From Methanobacteriota archaeon (GTDB taxonomy: Archaea > Thermoplasmatota > Poseidoniia > Poseidoniales > Poseidoniaceae): a DNA stretch of 5,356 nucleotides. Position 1 is the stretch's first letter. Each line of letters opens with the position of its first letter. Where the stretch lies: the NCBI GenBank assembly GCA_011525095.1, contig WTIV01000213.1, positions 1 through 5,356 on the forward strand. The letters are read 5' to 3'. Below the pieces are notes generated by a model. The model was given only the letters and a program-made list of their open reading frames with translations. It ran no database searches and was not told the origin of the DNA. The translations under genes were made by a program, and so were the position numbers. Of the stretch, positions 1 through 5,356 are shown piece after piece.

Positions 1-104
1 GTTGCAGATGGCGGGTATATTCCACTAAAGTCGAGGAAGACCACGCTCCATTTTTGATGCAGATGGAGGAAGATTCTCCAAAGAATTGGGAAGGAGTTTG
101 CCTT
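1..104. other. Unresolved left edge beyond the protease gene
   Basis: This stretch follows the protease stop codon on the minus strand and is cut by the window edge. I see no T-tract terminator and no convincing minus-strand start: the one ATG (51-49) opens only eight codons. On the plus strand two frames are open from the edge. One ends at a TGA at 55-57 and would give a C-terminus VADGGYIPLKSRKTTLHF. The other stays open to a TGA at 204-206. Either could be the 3' end of a convergent plus-strand gene, and the sequence here cannot decide between them or exclude plain intergenic DNA. Confidence 0.4.
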
Positions 105-206
105 TCAGTAAGGCTCGCCGAAGGGGTCAACAAGGGATGGGTCATCGCTGTAAACAGAAGTGGGTGGAAGTTCCTCTTGATCAGACGACACCTCCCTGGA
201 AGGTGA
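3..206 (+). CDS. Possible 3' end of a convergent plus-strand gene (doubtful)
   Basis: This frame is open from the left edge for 67 codons to TGA at 204-206. The translation has a protein-like, acidic stretch (for example KVEEDHAPFLMQMEEDSPKN, then WEGVCLSVRLAEGVNKGW) that I do not recognise as any family. Against it, the last 100 bases lie antisense to the cytoplasmic tail of the M6 protease, and the terminal residues (KFLLIRRHLPGR) look like antisense translation. It may be a real partial gene overlapping the protease tail to tail, or a shadow. The competing plus-strand frame ending at 57 would avoid the overlap. Confidence 0.2.
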   Translation, partial: CRWRVYSTKVEEDHAPFLMQMEEDSPKNWEGVCLSVRLAEGVNKGWVIAVNRSGWKFLLIRRHLPGR

Positions 207-2159
207 TTGAATACCCAGTATTACCCAAACAGCAGCCAAAACTAATGCAATTGGAATCAATTTTGCAGGGCTTGTCCACTCTTCTAGAGTTGATTCGTCA
301 TTGCTTTGAGCCATTAACTCCACCTCGATGTGGTAGTTATGTCCAGATTCAGATGCTAAGACTATCTCTCCACGTACAATCATTCCTTCTTGAAGGAGGC
401 CTGAAGGGGAAATGTCTACTATAATCTCACTACCTTTTTCCAGCTCTTGCGTGACTGAAGTCTCTGCTACTCTGGATAGTGGGCCATCTATTCCTACAAG
501 CCAAATCTGCGAATCTTCTCCTAGCAACTCAACTGGAATTGAGATTTTTGAAGAATCAACCACAGGTATTTCGGATTTGTATGTTGTTTCTACTGGTATG
601 TTGCCCAGAATTTCAAATTCGTGCCGTATGTCAAAAGGAGTTCCTTGCAAGCATTCGATTGTTCCTGAAATTAGACCTAGTACCCCCTTTGTTCCCCTCT
701 CAGCAAACTGAATTTCATTATTCGAAACCGATATGCTTCTGCCATCACTACTTTCGAGGTTATACTGAATTCCCTCACAGTCGATATCGATTGGAATGTT
801 ATCGTTGATTGTTAGTACAGAACCAAAGTCAGGAAGGTCAATATCCGTTATGTGGCCACATTCAGGCGATGAAAATTCGACAGTTGGTGTGCCGTTTGTG
901 ATGTTAATTTCAGCAGACCAATCAACAAGGATTCCATCGCGATTTCTGATTTGGATACCCTCGCTACCAAATTTTCCACCATCGGAGAATACATCGCTTT
1001 CTTCTCCTTCGTTATTTCCAGCAACCATGTTTTGCTCACCATCGGCTTCAATTACTTTCAACCATGCCCTTTCTGGATGTGAATTTACTAGATTATCCTC
1101 TATTTCACCCGCTCTCAAATCTTGCTGTAGTACTAGAATACCGTTGCCTGGGAGGTTCGAGTCATAGCCAAAATCGCTTCTGTACTCAATCCAAACATAT
1201 TCGTCATCACCGATTGGAATTTTTAGCGAGTCTCCTCCTTCAGCAAATCCTTCAAAGGTGTATTCGGGACCTGTACATTCGGTTCCAGGTAACCATGCAA
1301 GTTCGATTTGCTGATGGCGCTGTCCACCGATTAGTTCTATGCTTGGGCTTGTTGGAAGAGCGGGCCATGCACCGTCTCCGTTCCAGTTCCCACTAGCCAT
1401 AATATCCCATTTACCAATTCCTTTCCAATCTTGGTTTACTGTCTCATCGTGAACTGCGTAAAGATCTGCAGCACCTAGTTGATGGTACATTTCATGCATT
1501 ATTGTTCCGAAGTTGTTTGACGAATGTTGACTGGCAATTGTATAGTGTGAAATTTTCATATCTCCAGGTAATTCAACAACTTCCTCTATTGAAGAAAAGT
1601 GCGACCAAATTCTAGAACTCGCCCCACCGCCGTCTTCTTGTGCTTTTGTACAATGCAGAATCAGAAATCGGTCTACCCAACCGTCATCGTTCAGGTCATA
1701 TTTTGACCAATCAGATACATCATCTTTGATTTTGGTCACTATTTCCTGAGCAAGAATGTGAGGGTTTACACCATTCCTGCCGACGTCTTTTTCCCAGTCT
1801 ATATCGTGTCCGTAGTCTCCAAGCGGAGAGCCTGTTGTTATGATTTCATCATGGTAATCAATTTCCAATGAAATTGATTGTCCGAATGCTTGCCTAATGT
1901 GGTCTTTTGCTGAGTCATCGATTAAATTAGAAGCTCTTTGTTGGTTGCAGTTAGAGTTTTCATTTTGGTCTGGGAAATCAATTAGAACAACGAACCACTT
2001 TTCATCTTCAGCAATTCCAACAAGTGTTGCTTCATCTTCTGAATCGATAACAATAGCATGTTCCCTCACCCAATCATTGAGTGCTTCACCGTTAGCGAAT
2101 GCAATGACGCTAAGTAGTCCAAAAAGGACTGCGATAGGCCAACCAATTGCAGGTCGCAT
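105..2159 (-). CDS. Membrane-anchored M6-family metalloprotease
   Basis: Secreted zinc endopeptidase of the immune inhibitor A (M6) family, 684 residues, predicted to act on the outer face of the membrane. Residues 1-24 form a hydrophobic signal peptide without a twin arginine, so Sec export is likely. The catalytic core shows the zinc motif HEMYHQLGAAD at 222-232 (H222, E223 as catalytic base, H226, D232 as probable third ligand), a Met-turn-like WDIMASG at 251-257, and a calcium-type DLNDDGWVD at 155-163, all in the order typical of M6 domains. Residues about 410-620 are beta-rich with no recognised domain. A membrane helix at about 632-650 precedes an acidic 34-residue cytoplasmic tail, so this is an anchored rather than released enzyme. 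The ATG start places the signal peptide correctly; no Shine-Dalgarno is visible. It lies 30 bp after the tatC-like gene and is probably co-transcribed with it. The substrate is unknown; degradation of external protein for nutrition is a reasonable guess. Confidence 0.9.
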   Translation of the reverse strand: MRPAIGWPIAVLFGLLSVIAFANGEALNDWVREHAIVIDSEDEATLVGIAEDEKWFVVLIDFPDQNENSNCNQQRASNLIDDSAKDHIRQAFGQSISLEIDYHDEIITTGSPLGDYGHDIDWEKDVGRNGVNPHILAQEIVTKIKDDVSDWSKYDLNDDGWVDRFLILHCTKAQEDGGGASSRIWSHFSSIEEVVELPGDMKISHYTIASQHSSNNFGTIMHEMYHQLGAADLYAVHDETVNQDWKGIGKWDIMASGNWNGDGAWPALPTSPSIELIGGQRHQQIELAWLPGTECTGPEYTFEGFAEGGDSLKIPIGDDEYVWIEYRSDFGYDSNLPGNGILVLQQDLRAGEIEDNLVNSHPERAWLKVIEADGEQNMVAGNNEGEESDVFSDGGKFGSEGIQIRNRDGILVDWSAEINITNGTPTVEFSSPECGHITDIDLPDFGSVLTINDNIPIDIDCEGIQYNLESSDGRSISVSNNEIQFAERGTKGVLGLISGTIECLQGTPFDIRHEFEILGNIPVETTYKSEIPVVDSSKISIPVELLGEDSQIWLVGIDGPLSRVAETSVTQELEKGSEIIVDISPSGLLQEGMIVRGEIVLASESGHNYHIEVELMAQSNDESTLEEWTSPAKLIPIALVLAAVWVILGIQSPSREVSSDQEELPPTSVYSDDPSLVDPFGEPY
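1464..1496 (-). other. Zinc-binding active site of the M6 protease
   Basis: These bases encode residues 222-232, HEMYHQLGAAD. Two histidines and the following aspartate match the HExxHxxGxxD pattern of M6 peptidases, and LY follows directly as in the family. All expected catalytic residues are present, so the enzyme should be active. Confidence 0.88.
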
Positions 2160-2189
2160 TGGTTATTTGTGGCAGTTATTCTCTTTGAA

Positions 2190-3485
2190 TCAATTGCTAG
2201 AATATGTCAGATTGATGCCTAGTTTGTTGATTTTTTGAATTAGTGATTCTGTCGGTGCTGTCAGCCATGCCTCACCAGGCTGAATGTTCAAACCAAATGG
2301 TATATTTTCTCCGTAAATGATTGTAGTGATGTCATTGTCTTGAATAATAGCAACACATCTTTTTTCAGCACTAGAATCACTCCATGGGTGCCTAATCCAA
2401 GCCATTGCCAAGTTACAATCCACTAAATTTCCGTCAGTCCTAATTGTAGTTAGCCTTGAAAGATTCAGAGTACTTACTGAACAACCTAAGAATCTCAATG
2501 AGTCTAGGTAGTTTACCGGGAGTGACTCAATCACACAACCTGAGAATACAATTTGACTTGCTCCAAACCTCTTTACAACATCGATAAGATGGTCCTGCTC
2601 TTCTTTTGAACGACAAACAGAGCTGTATGTCATTATGCCCATACCGTCAAGGGGCTTGATTGATGGAGTTGTTCCACAACAGGAACAATCTACGTACAAC
2701 ACTCTATGTGTTCTACCTTCGACATCTAGTATGTCTTTCAAGCCATAAGCCACTGGCATAGGGGCACGAAATGATTTCCAGCCAATAATCTCAACAAGGC
2801 CTGAAGCTATAATTGTAAGAGAAAAAAGTAAACCTGGTAAGTTTGAAGGGATGACTAACCACAATAACATCAGCATAAAGCCGTGAATACGCAATCGCCA
2901 CCAACTAGAATTTCCTGACCACAATAATTTGGATGCACCGGCAATAGTTACAACACTCATGGCGGCTAAAACAAGTACCATTGCCCATGCAATTGATATC
3001 GAGATTCTAAGCATCTCCGCTGCGTCATATCTTCCAACAAGTCCAGTGTCATCATTGAATGAATGACCATATCCGTATAGCCATGGTAAGAATCTAAAAA
3101 GAACGAATACAATCGCTGATAATGATAAAATCCACATCAAAATCATCCAGATTATCATCCCTCTCCTTTCGCTGGGAAGTAGACCAGGTTTTGCAAATTC
3201 GTATGCTTGTGTCATAGCAAAGGGCGCAGCGGTAAACACCCCCAAAATAGATGCACTTAACCAACGAGTTCCTGCCCACTCGTCAGGTGAAAAAATATTG
3301 ACACATGCTTCAGTGCACGGATCTAATTGATTGAGGGTGTATCTGAGTATCTCGTCAATTGATATTGACCATATACCGGTTAATATGACGATAAGAATTA
3401 CAGTCGAGGTAATCCTTCTTGACAATTCATCTAGGTGGTCTTGAAAAGGTGTCCTGTCATCAGATGACAGGTGCAAATCGTTCAT
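2190..3485 (-). CDS. tatC: Divergent TatC translocase subunit fused to a cysteine-rich HdrA-N/MvhD-like domain
   Basis: 431 residues against about 240-270 for ordinary TatC, the Tat subunit that receives twin-arginine signal peptides. Residues 1-240 are TatC-like: HLDELSRRI (17-25) matches the conserved cytoplasmic HLxELRxR start, and FAKPGLLPSERR (97-108) matches the signature after TM2. Six membrane segments lie near 27-45, 74-94, 109-135, 159-182, 199-215 and 216-235. The FEVP of TM4 and the acidic residue before TM6 of typical TatC are not evident. Residues about 257-431 are soluble and should be cytoplasmic. They carry CSCCG (267-271), VC (290-291) with Q297, and SGC (315-317), plus C335, C357 and C377. 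The order and surroundings resemble the N-terminal Fe-S domain of HdrA (CxCG, YxCS..GQ, AACSP) and also MvhD/FlpD (V.CS, GAD.V.V.GC). Fe-S binding is inferred. The start is 4 bp after the preceding stop, suggesting translational coupling. No tatA is seen in the window. Confidence 0.82.
   Translation of the reverse strand: MNDLHLSSDDRTPFQDHLDELSRRITSTVILIVILTGIWSISIDEILRYTLNQLDPCTEACVNIFSPDEWAGTRWLSASILGVFTAAPFAMTQAYEFAKPGLLPSERRGMIIWMILMWILSLSAIVFVLFRFLPWLYGYGHSFNDDTGLVGRYDAAEMLRISISIAWAMVLVLAAMSVVTIAGASKLLWSGNSSWWRLRIHGFMLMLLWLVIPSNLPGLLFSLTIIASGLVEIIGWKSFRAPMPVAYGLKDILDVEGRTHRVLYVDCSCCGTTPSIKPLDGMGIMTYSSVCRSKEEQDHLIDVVKRFGASQIVFSGCVIESLPVNYLDSLRFLGCSVSTLNLSRLTTIRTDGNLVDCNLAMAWIRHPWSDSSAEKRCVAIIQDNDITTIIYGENIPFGLNIQPGEAWLTAPTESLIQKINKLGINLTYSSN
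2406..2708 (-). other. Cysteine-rich HdrA-N/MvhD-like region in the TatC C-terminal extension
   Basis: Encodes residues about 260-360 of the TatC fusion. A beta-strand leads into CSCCG (RVLYVDCSCCG), then a VC...Q helix start, a helix DHLIDVVKRFGASQ, the strand IVFSGC, and a later FLGCSVSTLNLSR segment. HdrA proteins show the same succession: a strand ending in CxCG, a YxCSxxGQ helix, VVVAACSP, and an EAGLN...FANIRE segment. The spacing between the first two cysteine motifs is shorter here (about 20 residues rather than about 35). The match is by eye, so family assignment is tentative. Confidence 0.5.
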
Positions 3486-3489
3486 GATA

Positions 3490-4440
3490 TCAGACCAAAT
3501 CCATGTCTTTGGGTTCTGCTCTAGCCTGAACGATTGTTCTGTAAACTCCGAAGATACCCCACAGCAAACACATACCGATAACTAAGGTGTATCCCCATGG
3601 CAGTGCGGTATCTATGGCCCAACCGAATCCTATTGCAAGTCCTAGTGTTATCGCACCTCTTCTTATTCCCTGTGGCATTGCTAGACTCATGTCTAGGTGA
3701 GGAGGTCCTCCTCCGAACCTTCGCTCGTAGAATTCACCCTGTATGACCGCTGCGACAATTAGGATTGACAAAGTCGTCCAAAAGTATAGGTTTCCTTGCT
3801 CTAAGTAACCGCTAGCAACTTCCGCTTGTCTCTCTGCTTCAATTTCTTCTGGTGATTTTTGTCCGAATAGTGATTCATAATCTCCAACACTAATTGTTCT
3901 CAAACTCTCATCAGCGTCGGGTGTAGCAGTTTCAGGTGCTGAAACTGTGAAAGTAAGAATTGTCCAATGGTCTCCTGCATCTGGTGCACCGCTTCCATCG
4001 ACTATGTTTCCTGCAAGTGAGAAATGTACGTCTCCAACATCGCTTTCAGGTGCGGTCCAAACAATCTCCCAATCATTTCCAACGTTGTTATGTGATAATG
4101 CTCCACCGGAGTCTTCTACGTACTTTGAACCATCTCCTGGTGTGAAGTTACCGTCTCCGTAATCCCAAATCATGTATCCACCTGCAATATATGTTGAGTG
4201 TGCTAGGCTGATAGTTAGATTGTATGTTCCTGATTCTTCGTAGACTCTTGGGACTCCTGAGATGGAGAGAATAACTTCGTTACTTGGTGATCCACCAGCA
4301 CCGTGACACGAACATCCCTCTTCAGGAATGATTCTGTCGTTATGCAACCAAGGTGGACCTTGTGAGTTTCCAAAGGCTGGAGCAGCCAGCATAATTGCTA
4401 GGGTCGCAACCAAGAGTATGGTGAACCTTCGGGACATCAT
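3490..4440 (-). CDS. Choice-of-anchor V/Reeler-like secreted domain protein with three membrane helices
   Basis: 316 residues. The N-terminus (MMSRRFTILL, then a hydrophobic run to AFG at 22-24) is a signal peptide resembling a twin-arginine signal. The external domain at about 43-167 begins with GCSCHG (C43, C45, H46) and continues with ILSISGVP, GTYNLTISL, an ALSH segment, DWEIVWTAP, VHFSLAGNIVDG and GDHWTILTFTVS. This follows the pattern of choice-of-anchor V/Reeler-like domains, which in bacteria often start with a CxxCH motif. A charged linker (about 170-215) leads to membrane helices near 217-233, 263-280 and 283-302; ERR and RR in the loop between the first two fit an inside position. 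The function is unknown; heme or metal binding by the CxCH site is possible. The start is supported by an AGGTGG site 6 bp upstream. It is 4 bp ahead of the tatC fusion, which makes it a candidate Tat client. Confidence 0.7.
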   Translation of the reverse strand: MMSRRFTILLVATLAIMLAAPAFGNSQGPPWLHNDRIIPEEGCSCHGAGGSPSNEVILSISGVPRVYEESGTYNLTISLAHSTYIAGGYMIWDYGDGNFTPGDGSKYVEDSGGALSHNNVGNDWEIVWTAPESDVGDVHFSLAGNIVDGSGAPDAGDHWTILTFTVSAPETATPDADESLRTISVGDYESLFGQKSPEEIEAERQAEVASGYLEQGNLYFWTTLSILIVAAVIQGEFYERRFGGGPPHLDMSLAMPQGIRRGAITLGLAIGFGWAIDTALPWGYTLVIGMCLLWGIFGVYRTIVQARAEPKDMDLV

Positions 4441-4446
4441 TTACCG

Positions 4447-4452
4447 CCACCT
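4447..4452 (-). promoter_or_regulatory. Ribosome-binding site for the anchor-V gene
   Basis: The minus strand reads AGGTGG six bases before the first ATG (4440-4438) and nine before a second in-frame ATG (4437-4435). It is the only clear Shine-Dalgarno-like site in the window and supports initiation at this pair of methionines. Which of the two is used cannot be decided. Confidence 0.5.
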
Positions 4453-4483
4453 GTGGTTCCCTATTGAACATTGTCACATTCTG

Positions 4484-4501
4484 CCGCCCCTAAAGGGGCG
4501 G
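4484..4501. repeat. GC-rich perfect inverted repeat (7-bp stem, 4-nt loop)
   Basis: CCGCCCC, loop TAAA, GGGGCGG forms a perfect 7-bp stem in the gap after pntB. In the minus-strand RNA the hairpin starts 10 nt after the pntB stop codon. No U-tract follows it on that strand (CAGAATGTG comes next), so it is not a standard intrinsic terminator. It may instead protect the pntB mRNA end, attenuate read-through, or act at the DNA level. Confidence 0.6.
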
Positions 4502-4502
4502 A

Positions 4503-4516
4503 TTTGAATATTCAAA
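4503..4516. repeat. 14-bp perfect AT-rich palindrome across the pntB stop
   Basis: TTTGAATATTCAAA reads the same on both strands. It spans the pntB TGA stop (4514-4512) and lies one base from the GC-rich hairpin. Its position about 63-76 bp ahead of the anchor-V start would suit a regulator site or an AT-rich promoter element for the downstream genes, but no clear archaeal TATA/BRE pair can be assigned. Confidence 0.4.
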
Positions 4517-5356
4517 GTTCCTTGATTGCGTTATTCAACTCTGTCATCATTGCTTTACCATCGCCGAATAACATCATTGTCTTGTCTTCGTAGAATAAGT
4601 CATTGTCAACACCAGCATAACCTACACTGAGGCTTCTCTTGATGATAACAACAGTTCTTGCTTGGTCTGCATCAATAATCGGCATTCCCGCTAGAGGTCC
4701 TTCACCTGTTCTAGCTGCTGGGTTACATGTATCGTTTGCACCGATTACAATCGCCATGTCACACTCCGGGAATTCAGGATTGATTTCATCCATTTCGATT
4801 AGTTGCTCATAGGGGACGTTTGCCTCTGCGAGTAATACGTTCATGTGTCCAGGCATTCTACCTGCCACAGGGTGAATTGCATACTTCACTTCAGTATCGA
4901 ACTTTTCTTGCATTAGGTCCGCAAATTCCTTGACTTGGTGCTGGCACTGGCTCACTGCCATACCATATCCTGGTACAATGATTACTTTCTGTGCACCATC
5001 TGCCATCATTGCGACTTCATCAGCATCACTACCGACCTTTGTTCTGGTCAGTTCCTGCTTCTCTCCACCACCAAATGACTTGAACAGAACATCAACTAGT
5101 TGTCTATTCATTGCCTTGCACATGATGAATGTTAGAATGAGTCCAGAAGCGCCTACTAGACTTCCTGCAACTATCAAAACGCTGTTGTTAATGATGAAAC
5201 CTGTGAATGCTGCAGCAATACCGGATAGAGAATTAAGAAGGCTGACTACTACAGGCATATCTGCTCCACCGATTGGTAAAACGAGGATAATTCCTAACAC
5301 ACAAGAGATTCCGATTATTGCCCAGATGTATGTTGTGTTTGTTGGGTCCTCTATTG
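4512..5356 (-). CDS. pntB: NAD(P) transhydrogenase subunit beta, C-terminal part (5' end outside the window)
   Basis: PntB couples hydride transfer between NADH and NADP+ to proton flow across the cytoplasmic membrane, working with PntA. About 281 residues are present, against roughly 460 for the full protein. The frame stays open to the right edge (the first visible residues are IEDPTNTTYIWAIIGISCVL), so the GTG at 5300 is not the start. The last part of the membrane domain contains PIGGADMPVVVSLLNSLSG and an IMCKAMNR linker, near-identical in style to bacterial PntB. The NADP-binding domain III follows with PGYGMAVSQ, IHPVAGRMPGHMNVLLAEA, MDEIN, VIGANDTCNPAA, the KRS...GYAGV segment and MLFGDGKA, ending with KEL. 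All hallmark NADP-loop motifs are intact. It lies 71 bp upstream of the anchor-V gene; pntA would be expected further upstream, outside the window. Confidence 0.96.
   Translation of the reverse strand, partial: IEDPTNTTYIWAIIGISCVLGIILVLPIGGADMPVVVSLLNSLSGIAAAFTGFIINNSVLIVAGSLVGASGLILTFIMCKAMNRQLVDVLFKSFGGGEKQELTRTKVGSDADEVAMMADGAQKVIIVPGYGMAVSQCQHQVKEFADLMQEKFDTEVKYAIHPVAGRMPGHMNVLLAEANVPYEQLIEMDEINPEFPECDMAIVIGANDTCNPAARTGEGPLAGMPIIDADQARTVVIIKRSLSVGYAGVDNDLFYEDKTMMLFGDGKAMMTELNNAIKEL

Noticed and set aside
73..86. Small inverted repeat ATTCT-CCAA-AGAAT beyond the protease stop as a terminator
   Set aside because: The stem is only 5 bp and AT-rich, with no T-tract after it on either strand; this is expected by chance.
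86..424. Plus-strand open frame of 112 codons opposite the protease 3' end
   Set aside because: It is antisense to a well-supported M6 protease, has no recognisable domain, and its residue make-up is what reverse-strand reading would give. The same applies to the plus-strand frames at 412-711, 479-808, 796-1167, 1064-1396, 1897-2238, 3947-4162 and 3960-4145.
848..1051. Minus-strand frame of 67 codons inside the protease gene, and a similar one at 3094-3279 inside tatC
   Set aside because: Both are out-of-frame readings within clear coding sequence, with no family resemblance.
2160..2189. Promoter or ribosome-binding site in the 30-bp gap before the protease
   Set aside because: The gap shows no TATA-like element at a suitable distance and no Shine-Dalgarno match close to the ATG.
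4484..4501. Calling the GC-rich hairpin an intrinsic terminator
   Set aside because: No T-tract follows on the minus strand, and the plus strand has only a mixed AT stretch after it, so it is listed as a repeat.
5298..5300. GTG as the start codon of pntB
   Set aside because: The frame stays open upstream to the edge and encodes plausible membrane sequence, and PntB is normally much longer, so this codon is an internal valine.

Overview
The window is almost fully coding on the minus strand. It holds four consecutive, co-oriented genes, in transcription order: the 3' part of an NAD(P) transhydrogenase beta subunit gene (pntB, cut by the right edge); a secreted and membrane-anchored choice-of-anchor V/Reeler-like protein with a CxCH motif; a divergent TatC protein translocase subunit with an extra cysteine-rich C-terminal domain; and a membrane-anchored M6-family metalloprotease. 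The first 104 bases lie beyond the protease stop codon and are unresolved. No RNA gene, insertion sequence, CRISPR array or attachment site was seen.

Organism: moderate to low GC, acidic extracytoplasmic proteins, short intergenic gaps with weak or absent ribosome-binding sites, and a C-terminally anchored M6 protease beside a Tat component all fit a planktonic marine archaeon of the Poseidoniales (Marine Group II) or a related Thermoplasmatota lineage. This is inference from style and gene content; there is no marker gene to prove it.

Layout: pntB is followed by a 71-bp gap containing two palindromes side by side, one AT-rich across the pntB stop codon and one a GC-rich perfect 7-bp stem. 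The anchor-V gene, tatC fusion and protease then follow with gaps of 4 and 30 bp and are probably one transcript.

How the genes may work together: three of the four products concern the cell envelope. The most unusual is the TatC protein. After six membrane segments it has about 175 extra cytoplasmic residues whose cysteine motifs (CxCCG, VC...Q, SGC) follow the order seen in the N-terminal Fe-S domain of HdrA and in MvhD/FlpD-type electron-transfer proteins. The gene just upstream encodes a protein with an SRRF near-twin-arginine signal and a possible metal- or heme-binding CxCH site, making it a candidate Tat substrate. A redox-linked Tat translocase with its own client is a hypothesis, not a demonstrated system.
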